A DNA stretch of 64,000 nucleotides from Artemisia argyi. Taxonomy: Eukaryota; Streptophyta; Magnoliopsida; Asterales; Asteraceae. The notes beneath the pieces are model-generated. The model saw nothing but the letters and a program-made list of their open reading frames with translations. It ran no database searches and had not been told where the DNA came from. Each line of letters opens with the position of its first letter. Within the stretch, counting starts at the first letter, position 1. This document shows positions 11,594 to 22,813 of this stretch, piece after piece. The position numbers and the translations under genes are program-made. Location of the stretch: positions 170,196,218-170,260,217 of the forward strand of contig CM060704.1 in NCBI GenBank assembly GCA_030686995.1, read 5' to 3'.

Positions 11594-12192
11594 ACACCAA
11601 ATAGAAAAATCATTATATATATTAATATATTCAAATGCCCTTTTAGCTTTGAACAACTATAAACCTATGATCAAGTCATAAATAAATGGTATTATATGTT
11701 GACATTGAAGTAATTGAATATTTGGGATAAGCATACATATTTAGAAATAGGGTTAATGATTTGCACGTTTTACAAAAAATATTTGCACATTCAAGCTAGT
11801 AGTTGAAGTGAAATGTTTAATAATGTACAAGTATTTAATGCAAAAATGAAGTGTTCCATTCAATCTTTAAAGGGAGTTGATATTTCACCACATTTTTTGA
11901 AGCTTGCACCACAACTTGTTCATTACAGTATTGTACCATACAACACTATAATGCACAATTGTAATATTTGCATAAAAAAAATATGGTGGGAGTATCAACT
12001 CACATCCTTAAAGTGTGCAAATCAATTTCATATAAATAGTGGAGGGTTAAATTTGCAATTTACTCATTTTCTTTTCGAATATATAAGGCTATACCCACAG
12101 TAAGGGGATTCAATCCCCTTACTTTTCCCTGCCACGTCAGCTTTCTCTCTCCAGCAACCAGCAGGCGATGCAGTGCCCCAGTAAGGGCGACC

Positions 12193-12260
<68 letters not shown>

Positions 12261-12640
12261 TCATCTTCTTCACCCATTTAAACCCATACACTAAATACAC
12301 ACACACAACTTCAACCCATTTAAAAAGAAGAAAGAAAATAGAAGAAAAAAACATATACACAAAAAGGGACGATTGTCGATCGTGATCTCGACCTATTTGT
12401 TTCTTTTTCGTTGCTCGACCGAGATCCCACAGGAGCCACGATCGACTCGGATCGATCGTGGTCTCCTTCTGCATGCAGCCTAACAGTTGCTTTTTGGGGC
12501 TAATAAACACTTTGATTAATCAGTGGCCAATTATTGCGTATGCTCTCTTTATCATAATTTATTTAGGTGGGATAACAAAAAAAAAAAAAAAAAAAACGTG
12601 TTGTTACACAAAAGTTGGTTGATAATTATATACTTATGCA

Positions 12641-12687
<47 letters not shown>

Positions 12688-12861
12688 CACCATTTGTGAT
12701 TTACATTCTTTTTCCTTGGTAACAATGGTTCCCTACTTTTAGGCCGGCTAATTTACGAGGTTTAAACACATAAACAAACGTATTCAAATCAGGTAAAGTT
12801 TTTTTTTTTTTTTTTTTTTTTCTTTCTTTCTTTCTCAAGAGGCTGGCGTGACTATTTAAAG
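11594..12861. other. Intergenic with clustered homopolymers and MITE debris
   Basis: T33 at 12197-12229, A24 at 12237-12260, A20 at 12577-12596, T42 at 12643-12684 and T23 at 12799-12821. The motif GATTTGCAC near 11,758 and its complement near 12,017 bracket a possible MITE. The stretch CCCACAGTAAGGGG ... CCACGTCAGC (about 12,090-12,150) resembles common plant MITE ends. The 12,368-12,470 stretch has GATCG-rich inverted repeats. No gene recognised. Confidence 0.45.
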
Positions 12862-13620
12862 CAGTGACGAAGCCAGGATCTTACACTCGGGTTGGCCAAT
12901 AAATAAAGTCCGGAAAATTTATACATTAACTGCGATAGCTTATTACTTATGAACAAATATCAATATCCGAGAGTTTAACGACCCTAAGTTTTTATAATTT
13001 ACGCTTCTTGGTCAATAAAAGTTTTTAATAATGTTAAAGGTTATTGTTAACAATATGAAGTAAGGTACCAAAGTTTTAAAACTTAACCAACCATAACTTT
13101 CTAAAGTTTTAAAGGTTATTGGGTGGAGGTATTTCACAGGCATCAAACCTTTGCTGGGTAGGGTTGATGGATATCATTATGGTACACAGGGTTGAGGTGT
13201 CCCTGCCAATTTACACTTTTTTTGACCAATTGACCAACTTTCTATACACAAGTAAAAAATAGTGAAGAAAATGTTATACAATCTTACTTATTTGAAACCA
13301 AATAACATTGTGAATAATCAAATAAAGTGTAGACGAATAACATATGATTAAATGGTGTGGTAAATGTGTTCAATTCAACCAAATTAAACATTTGTGATTT
13401 TTATTTTCCATCAGATGGAATAAATTAACTATTAATGGTCAAGTTGGATGGGAATAAAAATATAATTTGGATAAGTTTATCGGATGGGCCAAAAGCAAAG
13501 AAAAAATAATAAAAACATCACAAATATAATTTGGATAAGTCTGTGTACATGACATTAGTAACCAAGATCTTTCTTGGGTGGGCCTTGGCCAACCCTAGCT
13601 ATAACACAGCTCCGTCCCTG
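12862..13620. mobile_element. hAT-type non-autonomous transposon
   Basis: Ends CAGTGACGAAGCC (12862) and AGCTCCGTCCCTG (ends 13620) form an imperfect inverted repeat. The 8-bp target duplication ATTTAAAG is perfect (12854-12861 and 13621-13628). The 759-bp AT-rich interior has no transposase frame. Confidence 0.93.
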
Positions 13621-13628
13621 ATTTAAAG

Positions 13629-14296
13629 GTTGTTTGCACCTAACCAAAATTGAACATGAGACCTCACACATATTAGTTACAATGTGTCAACATTTTGTGA
13701 TTTAATTTTTTGGTATATATTTCCACGGTTTTTCTAAAAACGCGTCTTTTTTTTAAGGACAACTAACTATCTCATATATATGTAAGTATTATCACACAAT
13801 TTGAAGTATCGTTAGATCACAAGACAATTTAGTGACCTGACTACTTAATGGTTTAATGGATACAAGAGTGACGGTGTTACAGTGGGGTGTTGCAACGGTG
13901 AACAATGGTGTCAATGAAAATGGTGTAAAGACGTTGTTTGCTTCTTCGATTTATTGTCCTAGACTGATTGTTCTAGTCTGATTGTTCGGCAGCATAATGG
14001 TCTAAGATTCCTATTAATAATTTGAATTCTTCTTGTTAATCATTGTTATTGACCATTGGATTCATGTGAAGTTCGGATAGTTCAATACTCGAAATCTGCA
14101 TAAGTTAAACCAAATAGCAATAAGAGGAGTATTTCATTAGAGTTGTATGTTAGCTTTTAGATTTATCTTTTACTTATGTAAATTTAGTTAGTAGAGTAAC
14201 ATGTTTTATTACTTTGAAAATATTACTGTACTTATTTTATTAGTATTAGATTACAGTATTACACCATCAAATATTATGTTTTCTACGAATCCGTAA
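13629..14296. other. Intergenic, no gene seen
   Basis: AT-rich. Contains another copy of the phrase GGACAACTAACTATCTCATA (about 13,757) that also flanks CACTA element 1. Confidence 0.5.
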
Positions 14297-14596
14297 CAGG
14301 GCCGTCCCATGAATTTATAAAAATTTTGAGGGCCCTGGACGAAATTAAATAATGAGACATTTCGATAAGGAATACTATATATAAAACGTCACCATTTATA
14401 AGATATAATGCAATTAGTTAGCTAAACGTTCTAACATATTACTCATTTAAAACACTTTCTTATCTAAATACTTTTTTCTTTGTGAAATATATGCGTACAC
14501 ATGCATATAATTATTAACGGGACAAATTTTGAGGCCCTTAAAAATTTTGGGACCCTGTGCGGTCGCTCACCTTGCACACCCTCAAAGCCGGCCCTG
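14297..14596. mobile_element. hAT-type MITE (300 bp)
   Basis: Ends CAGGGCCGTCCCATG and AAAGCCGGCCCTG are inverted. The target duplications ATCCGTAA (14289-14296) and CTCCGTAA (14597-14604) match at 7 of 8. The interior has GAGGCCC motifs and no coding frame. It is related in style to the element at 20336. Confidence 0.9.
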
Positions 14597-14604
14597 CTCC
14601 GTAA

Positions 14605-15916
14605 TAACTTGTATGAATTTTGTTATTCCCACATTGGTCAAAGAAAGAAATTTTTGTTTATTTATATATTGTGGTGGAACTCTTTCATACAAGTTAATTG
14701 GAGGTATTTGGTAATCAAAGGGAAGTATACCTTATCGTATATACAAATATATGATGATGTATGCTTTACTATGGGTACTTAATACAAGTTGTTAACTTTT
14801 TGTATCGTCTTTTAATGTAACTAATACTTAGACTTTTGTGACTTTATATCTTCTTATGTAATTAACTTGATTTCTAATTTCAAACAAAGTTTGCACCTCA
14901 AAAATGTGAAACCTTTCGGAGCAACTCCGGTAAGACCATATGATGAAATATCAACCGGTCGGTGAACGAATATTAAGATTACAAATATACATATTATAGT
15001 GCATACCTTCATTTTGATAAGATGTTATAATACGACACTAAAAAGTGATGAGTTTTAGATTAAAGATATTTTTAAATTGAGAAACTTATATTGTTCTTAG
15101 GAGTAAACTTAGCAAAACCTTTGTATTTATATTAATGAGATAGTTGACGAAAATATGATAAAAGTGAACTTACATGTCAAGTTAAAAACCATAACTTTTA
15201 TTCAAGATACACAATATCTAAAACAACTATCTAGATAATTGGTGGTAAATTAAAATAATGCGAGGTCTTGTGAATTGACGGGAGTAAGTGGCACATGTCA
15301 CAACTTTATATTGCTTCCAATAGAAATGTTCAAAAGTGCCCCTTTTATAACAACATGCATAATAATTATCCGCCCCTTTTTATAGCAACATGCATAATAA
15401 TTTTCGACTTCTATTATCCTCATAAAAATGATAAAATATACACTTTGCAATGTCTTGGCATTTAGCCATTTACTTCTTAGATACGGAGTAAAATGCTTTA
15501 TCTCAATAAAAAGACAACTTTTAGAAGAATAATACAACCACATAAAAACATTTATAAAATTTTTCACAAAATGACATGTCATGTAGTGATTGGTGAATTT
15601 TATTATAGTTTCTCTTTCTTTTCTCTGATTAAGCCACTCAGTGTCTGTTACGTCATTTTGTGTGAATTTTTTGTGGTTCTATCAAAACTCTAACTTTTAG
15701 GATTCAAAACTTAAAACTAAATGCAGATTTTTTATATACACAAACAAAATATAAAATATTTAAAAACAATTATCTTTAAAGCAAACATATTAAAGATATT
15801 TAGTAAGCATGTTCAAAAAAATGAAAAATTGAATCTGTGTGATAATAGGGTCAAGATTATAGTCACTCAAATTGTCAAATTGGCTGATTAAAATGAAAAT
15901 ATCTTTAAAAAAATCA

Positions 15917-15960
<44 letters not shown>

Positions 15961-17240
15961 AATATCTGTCATTTCTTTAATGCACATGTCTATGCTTGAA
16001 TGAAGAGTAAAAGAAAATTCACAAAATACAAAGATGTCACATTGTTATCTTTTTGAAAATGGCTTCCAATAAAATCTAATAATTTTTTTTAGGTGCATGT
16101 AGACATGACGGAGTTGTGATGTAAAATTAAAAGCCCTATAACATCACAAAATAAATATTTATTTATCAAAATATATTAGTTAAACATAAAATAGTGAATA
16201 AGTATTTGTAAATCACGAAAGGAGATTAAAAAGGTCCCATGAACTTTTAATCATGCAAAACCACTAGCCAATATTCTTTTTGTGTCATTTTTAGTGGTAA
16301 ACAACTTTTGGTAATAAGTGGGATTGTGATCATTATCATATGAGTAATCAAAATCCACTCTTGGTGTAGCCTACTAATCCTAGAAGTTGTCAAAATTTCA
16401 TAGGACTTTATACGTTAACTTTTATTTGTGCATGTCGTGTTTTTGTGTGCAACTACACACCGAAGTTTTATAGGTAAACCAGTCTTGAGTTACAAGGATC
16501 AAAATACAATATTTGTTGATGAATCCCACCATAGTTTTCGATTAAAACAATAAGTTGTTTAAATACATGGATGAGGTTTCCACAGTTAAGGTTATTCGGA
16601 GAGATTGAACCTTTGACTCATATGTACGCAACTTAACCGACTATCCTTGTGACTATTTCCTAACTCCTTCCCCAACTAATCACCCATCATGTGTTTACCA
16701 AAGAAGATTCGAACCTGAGACCTTCTATTGAAACATTAGGACGACTAACCACAATACCACCTTGGTATCGGTTAATATGTTGTTAATAATTAAATAACAC
16801 CTAAATGCTCATCGTACATAACTGGAATCGAACCTCATCAAATGTAGTGTTTACTATGTAACCATTTACGATGTGTTTTGTATAAAGCCTCTATCTTTGT
16901 AACATATGTGAGCAATGCTCCATCACTACATATGACTACTTATACTTTTACCACACCAAATTGTAGCATGTGTCATGCACCAATTACCTTTCTTAATATA
17001 GTTCATTAATCAATTCATTTATCATGATAATAGAAATAGAAATATAAAATAGGATGATATATCATTTTCCATAATATGTATAAATATCTTTACTAATAAA
17101 ACAAATACCTTAAAAGAAAAGGTTATTAATATTTTATTTTATTTAAAAGTAGTCCTTTTTGCGCGCATGCATGAATATACACATGGACTATATATTCAAA
17201 GTTTGATGAAGATGAATAAGAATCATATTTGTTTGATTGT
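14605..17240. other. Intergenic, no gene recognised
   Basis: AT-rich. Contains a short direct repeat near 15,335-15,405 (CAACATGCATAATAATT twice) and an A36 run at 15922-15957. Open frames here are short and lack coding character. Confidence 0.5.
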
Positions 17241-17282
17241 TTTTAGATCTATTGATTGTGTGGATATGAGTGTGTGTGTGGG

Positions 17283-17422
17283 CAGGGTGTGGCCAACAAA
17301 GTGTTTGAGTATTTTAAGACACACAAGCTAGTGGAAGAACAAATCCAGGTCATGCATGGAGAATCTTCTTTAGTTTATACAATTTGTAAGATAAAGTCAA
17401 ATTTCTTGTTTGCTGATCAATA
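17283..17422 (+). other. Exon-like fragment of an unrecognised gene
   Basis: After an acceptor-like GTGTGGGCAG, a frame reads GVANKVFEYFKTHKLVEEQ and then IQVMHGESSLVYTIC before stopping at a TAA near 17,420. The composition is protein-like, unlike the surrounding AT-rich sequence, but I do not recognise a family and see no second exon. It could be a captured or relict exon, or chance. Confidence 0.25.
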
Positions 17423-17802
17423 ATTCTTGACTTAATATAGTTGCCAATGCCACTTACTGTACTTTTAATTATAAAAAGAAGGGGAAATTAGTTAATCTTG
17501 TACTGTTTGTTGGGAATTCAATATTACAGTTTATAGCAGTTAACTTGTACATAAATTGCATACTAGCAGGGTATTCACGCATTGTGACAACAAATAACTT
17601 GTGATTAAGTCCAAATTTATACATAAGATATACATAATTTATCTGACTATATAATGATATGTGCAAATCAACTCTTATACCTTAAGCATCTATTTAATTC
17701 ATATCTTAATTCATAATTTACAAAAATAACTTTTGATAACTATAACCCTTAGAGTTAGAGTCAAAATTTTATTCATCAAATCATAATCATTTTGACGGTT
17801 AG

Positions 17803-17922
17803 AGCATGTGGGGTGCTCGAGTTTTCTCGCATGACTAGCTCAATCTACATACGAAACCGAAGGGGTGAGGGCAACGGCGGGATGACATATTCACGGTAAG
17901 GGCGTAAGGCACCCACAATGCT
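17803..17922. mobile_element. Small MITE
   Basis: Inverted ends AGCATGTGGGGTGC and GCACCCACAATGCT around a 120-bp, relatively GC-rich body. This end type is common in plant MITEs. No secure target duplication. Confidence 0.55.
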
Positions 17923-18129
17923 GATTTTTTTTAAAAACTTTGCTAAATTATATGAATACTCTATTTTTAAGGGTTTATGAACGTGTGTCTAAATCTAACA
18001 TCATAAGTTTTTCCAACATAAAAAGATTTAGGAAAAGTTACACAGTAATAAATTATAAATGTAACACAAATTTAACAGCTATCTAGTACTAACATGAAAA
18101 TAATTCGTACCCAAGATCCTAAAAAAATC

Positions 18130-18529
18130 GTTGTATTTATGATATGACATAGTACATGTGTGTCATGGTGTCATTATGAGTTTCATCATGTGCTGCATGC
18201 AGCTGAAAGTCTGAAACCCGTACCGAAGGCATCAATAATTGTACCATAAATTTCATGATGCATTTGATCCCATAAAGATTCAAAAACAAAACTAATGACC
18301 AAATCAAACCAATATGAGAAGTTAAAACCCAAATATGACTTTTTTTCATTGAATAACAACAAAGATTTCTAAGTATCTTCATATAATATCAGCATTCTAA
18401 TTACAATCTTAGTTTTGAAATGTTCATTATGACAAGTAGCCGTGATCAAATGCACGAGAGCCTAAACGAGAAAACGTCCATGAATTGTTCTATAAACATA
18501 TCAAACTGGCGTGATCTTAATTCACAATT
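18130..18529. other. 3' flank of the older ABHD17-like remnant
   Basis: Diverged match to 21,560-21,720 (GCATTCTAATTACA, GATCAAATGCACGAGAGCCTAAAC and others). It shows that this region and the tandem array share an ancestor for the ABHD17-type exon plus its 3' flank. Confidence 0.6.
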
Positions 18530-19354
18530 TAGAGATGCGTAAGTGGGCTAAAGCCCGAGCCCAGGCTTAGGCCAAGCCCGGAAAATCTCGAAAAATCCCT
18601 GCCTAAAGCTCGGCCTGGCCCAACAGGCCTAAATGGTCCTTTCCATCGAAGCCCCGGCCTGATCCAGCCCGGGCTAAGCACAAAACCCGAAAAGCCCGTC
18701 AAAAAACCCAAAGCCCGAGCTTTTTGAAAAGACCGCAAAAAAAAAACCAGAAAGCCTGGGGCTTTTATGAAAAAAAGAAAACACCGGTCTTTTTTAAAAG
18801 AAGGCCTAAGTTATGTGTTATTTTTATATAATAACATACAACAAAATACTTACTTATGAATGTTTCTAGTTTTAAGTCTTTTGACATCTTGGCATGGTGG
18901 AAAGAAAAATCTTTACAATATCCAATTTTGTCCGCCATGGCACGAGATATACTAATAGTCCAAGCTTCTACTGTAGCTTTGGAATCTTGTTTTTCATTAA
19001 GTGGTAGGATTTTTAGCGTAAGGAGGAGAAATCTTTCGAATCAGTCAACGGAAATGTATACTTGATTGAAAGATTACTTTGATAGTGTAAAACGACAACA
19101 AGACAAAAACTTCTTTTGGATGGAGACAGAGAATGGCATTATTTAAGATGAAGGGAGTCGAATTTTAGCGATGTATTTACAAATGTTAGATCAAAATGCG
19201 GACTAAGTTAGTCTGAACCATTTGGGCCAAAATAGGCCTAATATTTTAGTTAAGGCCCAGACTTTTTTAGTTCTGGACATTTTTGAACTATAAAAGCTCG
19301 GGCCTTTTCCTGTCTTTTCCAAGCCCGACCTTGCCCGGACTTTGTGCACCTCTA
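18530..19354. mobile_element. hAT element with transposase remnant
   Basis: Inverted ends TAGAGATGCGTAAG and TTTGTGCACCTCTA are followed inward by GCCCGAG/CTCGGGC-rich repeats. The element splits the sequence GATCTTAATTC...AGATCACC, which is continuous in the related copy at 21.7 kb, so it inserted into the ABHD17-like flank. The 8-bp duplication is decayed (TCACAATT or ATTCACAA versus ATTCAGAT). It carries a degraded hAT dimerisation domain on the plus strand. Confidence 0.75.
18856..19146 (+). pseudogene. hAT transposase C-terminal dimerisation domain, broken
   Basis: The frame contains FDILAWWKEKS, YPILSAMARDIL, VQASTVALESCFSLSGRI and RRRNLS, the classic hAT C-terminal dimerisation motif (Dimer_Tnp_hAT, PF05699). 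A TGA at about 19,063 interrupts the expected ...W/C-LKDY...; the same frame then continues LKDYFDSVKRQQDKNFF to a stop near 19,146. The N-terminal zinc finger and catalytic core are absent, so it cannot be functional. Confidence 0.85.
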
Positions 19355-19405
19355 ATTCAGATCACCAAGATATCTGGTTTTGAAATTATCCGCTTGGTTA
19401 TTTTC

Positions 19406-19672
19406 ATCAAAATCTTGAACATGGATTGTGTTTGGCTTCTTTGATACTTAAGACCGAAGAAAGCCCTTGCTTCTTCTGCTTTGAGGAGAGTTTCTCTATA
19501 GCTTTTATAAACTTGCGTACATGTCTTATTTACTCTGGGAAACTTTGAATGTTTGAATGACCACCACCTTGGACCTCAGGACCTACAATGGATCCTGTCG
19601 ATCTGTCTTTTGCGAGTCCCATAATCGTTTCCCATGCGAAAAACCAACAATGTCACCGTTTGTACCATACAT
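19406..19672 (-). pseudogene. ABHD17-type alpha/beta hydrolase, C-terminal exon remnant
   Basis: On the minus strand one reads GTNGDIVGFSHGKRLWD, which resembles the conserved HGT.DDVV..SHGKQLW segment with the catalytic Asp. After a break comes QGGGHSN..SFPE and IRHVRKFIKAIEKLSSK, which resembles the catalytic-His segment GGxHCxLExxPEyixHLxKFI of plant ABHD17-type hydrolases (acyl-protein thioesterase-like). Damage includes TGG to TAG in the PLW motif, an about 8-bp insertion before QGGGH and a stop after SFPE. It is homologous to, but older than, the fused copies at 21.8, 43.9 and 62.1 kb. Confidence 0.7.
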
Positions 19673-20329
19673 GTAAAAATGGTTAAAACGCGCGTTAACC
19701 TCAAATACTCGGACTAAAGTGACATGATGTTTAGTATGTTGAGATAATATTTTTGTTTGGCTAAGTTATGCATACATGTAAACAGTTAAAATGGAAGATA
19801 TGAGCCAAAAATTTTCTTCTTAACAAAAAAATTTCATAAAATCAAACTCACTTAAATGCAAAGTTATATCTTTGTTAAAAATACATGTTTACAACCCCGC
19901 TGCAACGCGCATGTAAATGCATAAGTTAACTAAACAAGTCGACTTGGATTAAGTCATTAAACTTACATCTTCAGAACGTCTAGGCGGTGCTTGATACATT
20001 GTTTATTGGTTCTTTCATTTCTGGTTCCAGGCTCATGCATCTCTATATACCGGTGCATGTAGTTTGTTACTTAGGTGACAGAGTATCAGAGTGCAGTTTT
20101 GTATGTCAAACGACTATGTCAACGTAAAGTACGAGATGTTTGCGTAAATTATAACGAAGACAAACCAAAAGTATAATGTGACAAACGAAATGTAACTTTA
20201 TGATGAGAAAATGAAGCTATCCTACTGAACATGATAGGCAAGAAGCTATCGACAGAAAGAGGAAGAACAAGAAGAAGAAGAAGAAGACACGTTCCAGTAT
20301 ATTGTTGATTATATTTACACTTTTGAAAT
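19673..20329. other. Intergenic up to the tandem array
   Basis: AT-rich, possibly intron or flank of the ABHD17-like remnant. Ends in a GAA/AGA-rich tract (about 20,258-20,290). No other coding signal. Confidence 0.4.
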
Positions 20330-20335
20330 GGTATT

Positions 20336-20751
20336 TAGAGCCGTCCCATGGATTATGGTGTGATTGGTGTCCCTGTACCCTTAAACATGCAAAATTTGAT
20401 TATATGTAATGAACTTCATTAATGTATTTACTAACTTTAAAGAGTTGTATGAACCTCATTCTTCATATCAACAATATGTTAATGTTAATTGTCTTCGAAC
20501 CACAATTCCTAAAGTGTTAACTGGAAAAAAGCGAGTTGTTAAACATCTTTTTTCCAGATTAGAGACTTTGCGCTCGTTCACCATTGAACACAAATTTAGA
20601 AAAAAGGTTCTTATTATTGTTCGGGTTTAAAGGTATTTTGGGATGAAAAATGTTCCAGATTAAAAACTCGGCCTAATGCAAAGTTTGTCAAGACAGCAAA
20701 ATGAGGCCCTAACAAGGTACGTGCCGGCTGTCTAGCCTGCACATGGCCCTG
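20336..20751. mobile_element. hAT-type MITE remnant at the start of unit 1
   Basis: Ends TAGAGCCGTCCCATG and CATGGCCCTG are imperfect inverted repeats of the CAGGGCC type, like the element at 14297. The 8-bp flanks ATGGTATT (20328-20335) and ATGATATT (20752-20759) match at 7 of 8. The left duplication is complete only here; in unit 2 its first two bases are replaced by a CACTA end, which marks unit 1 as the ancestral left boundary. Open frames inside (…LTGKKR.VKHLFSRLETL…) are not conserved between copies. Confidence 0.75.
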
Positions 20752-20819
20752 ATGATATTATTGCAATTGTGGGGTCATTTTGTTAACTTTTTGCTCCATG
20801 TAATTTATTAATAGCTTGC

Positions 20820-21266
20820 AAGACGAAAGCAATGGAAGTTGTGGTCGAAAGTCTGAACCCTTCAGCAGATGCATCAGCAATGGGCGCTGCTTCTTCAGGT
20901 AAAGTTAATCAAGATATCTGAAATGCTTAGATTAATCTTTTCTGTTTGAAAAATACAGGTTGACTCGTTAAATTATACTAACATAACAGAAATACTTATC
21001 TATAAGTAAACATGCTGGAATTACATTTTGGTTTATACCATGGTATTATTGTGTTGGTTTGTTAATTGGCACCAAATATGAAACAGAAGGAGGATCCTTT
21101 CTCATCAAAGACCTGGGATTGTCGACTGAAGAAGAAACTGCAGATTACTCATCAAGGACATGTTCGTGAATGCCCACAGAAGGATCCTGGTCTAACAAGT
21201 GAAGAAAGTCTGATTACTGTGGCAGATTCATCAGCTCCAACTACTGCTGCTGGTAACATCTCCTAG
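20820..21266 (+). other. Exon-like fragments of an unrecognised gene
   Basis: Three short open stretches, each ending at a GTAA donor, resemble one another: ...NPSADASAMGAASSG (donor near 20,898), ...GGSFLIKDLGLSTEEE (about 21,088-21,160) and DSSAPTTAAG (about 21,226-21,255). In unit 2 the middle one ends DYSSVPTGAASFG before a GTAACG. They may be small duplicated exons of a host gene or transposon gene. I do not recognise the family, and the copies differ in frame. Confidence 0.3.
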
Positions 21267-21754
21267 CACGCTTTTATCACTTTGTCCTTTGACTTTGTCG
21301 CTAGTAATAAGAGGAGATCAGCTTATCTTGAAGTGAACATGACTTGACCAAGCTCGACTCAGTATTATTATGCTAACAAGGGAATAAAATGATTATAGTT
21401 AAATAAAATCATCTGATTTATTGAATCTGTCTTTACTAAACATCCGATTTATTACATTACAGTTTGAATAAAACCATTTTGTCATCCTATAAAAAAGATT
21501 CAGTAAACACTACCGATGACCAAATAAAAGCAAAATTAGAATGAAACCACAACATGCTTTTTTTGCGAAATATGATTTTTCACTGAATAACAAAGAATTC
21601 TAATAAAAATCAGCATTCTAATTACATTGGTGATCAAATACATGATAGCCTAAACAAGAAAACATACATTAGTTATTTCTAAACACAGATCAAATTGACA
21701 TGATCTTGATTCGGGTCATCAAGATTTCTTGATCTGCAAATACCCGTGTACTTA
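21267..21754. other. 3' flank of the PIF/ABHD17 chimera, no gene seen
   Basis: AT-rich sequence conserved in units 2 and 3 and, in diverged form, at 18.2-18.5 kb. Confidence 0.5.
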
Positions 21755-22192
21755 TTATCTTCCAAATCTCAAGCACCGGTTGTGTTTGGCTTCTTTGATA
21801 CTTGGGACTGAAGTAATCCGTTGCTTGTTCTGCTTTGAGGAGAATTTTTCCATCGCTTTTATAAACTTGCGTAAGTGTCTTATGTACTCGGGGAAACTTT
21901 CAAGGTTTGAATGACCACCACCTTGGACCCAGAAACACCAAAGAAAGCATGCCATATCCGTAAGTTTTGAGACGCAATAGCTTCTAGCAAAATGAACGGA
22001 TTCGGACCATGATCACGTCTAACATATTTTCCTTTGTGTGCATTCGGACAACCAAACCACTCCCAATCTATACAATCAAGGCTTCCTATCATCCCCGAAA
22101 ACCCATGCGTTTCTTTGTGATGTCGATAAAGCTTTACGACATCAGTCATAGTGGCCGGGTTTCCTCAAATACCTTGGACTAAAAATTTCCAT
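21755..22192 (-). pseudogene. PIF/Harbinger transposase fragment fused to ABHD17-type C-terminus, unit 1
   Basis: From an ATG at 22192 the minus strand reads MEIFSPRYLRKPGHYD, then a frame shift, then VVKLYRHHKETHGFSGMIGS and LDCIDWEWFGC...[11 protein letters not shown]...[10 protein letters not shown]. This is the central part of a plant PIF/Harbinger (DDE_Tnp_4/HARBI1-like) transposase with the first catalytic Asp in SLDC. Instead of the expected GSNNDINVL, the sequence passes within TGGGTCCAAGGTGGTGGTCA into another frame. That frame reads [20 protein letters not shown] and [14 protein letters not shown], the C-terminal catalytic-His region of an ABHD17-type hydrolase, ending at 21755. A TATAAATA box lies upstream near 22,290. 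The product would be neither a working transposase nor a working hydrolase. Confidence 0.75.
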
Positions 22193-22813
22193 AACATAAT
22201 TCATTTTAAAAATAAAAGGAACGAGATATATGTTGTTTGAATGAGATATGAGAAGTTGTGTATAAAATTGTTAAAGTTTTGGGGTATTTATAAGTAAAAT
22301 ATAGGGCAGTGTGCATTTTTTTCATCTTAAATACATGGAACGGCGGTTATATTCAAACATGGGGGCCCACAAATATTGCAAATGAAACTAGGTGACCGGT
22401 TCACTTTGTTCACTCTCGAATACTTCAACTCGCGCGTGACTTATGCATATGGACAAGGGGATAGAGCGTGAGTCATGGGTCACCTTGGGTAAAGTCACCC
22501 CTTGGTAATTAACCAGCCAAACTTCCATAAACATTACGGTATGTAATAAATGTTTGTCTAGCCTTTAGCTATTCTTGGTCGTGTAAATAACATGCAGCTA
22601 AATTGGAATCAATTTAAAATCACTTAAACTTAAAGTTACAATAGTCCTTGCTAAGTTGCTAACACAGTTTTAGTCTAGATATATGGCTCAAGAAACACCT
22701 ACCAACCAAACCTTTGTGGGTACTGGGGTAAAGTCGCAACATGAAAGTTGTGGGTTCAAATGGGCCGGTGTCTATAAATACATGCCGATGAAAAAAACTA
22801 TGTAAGAACTAGT
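22193..22813. other. Promoter-like and intergenic sequence between chimera and MITE
   Basis: Minus-strand TATAAATACC near 22,290, then unique-looking intergenic sequence repeated in units 2 and 3. No gene. Confidence 0.45.

Noticed and set aside
11813..12103. 96-codon open frame
   Set aside because: Skewed AT-rich composition, no recognisable motif, and inverted GATTTGCAC motifs around it suggest a MITE.
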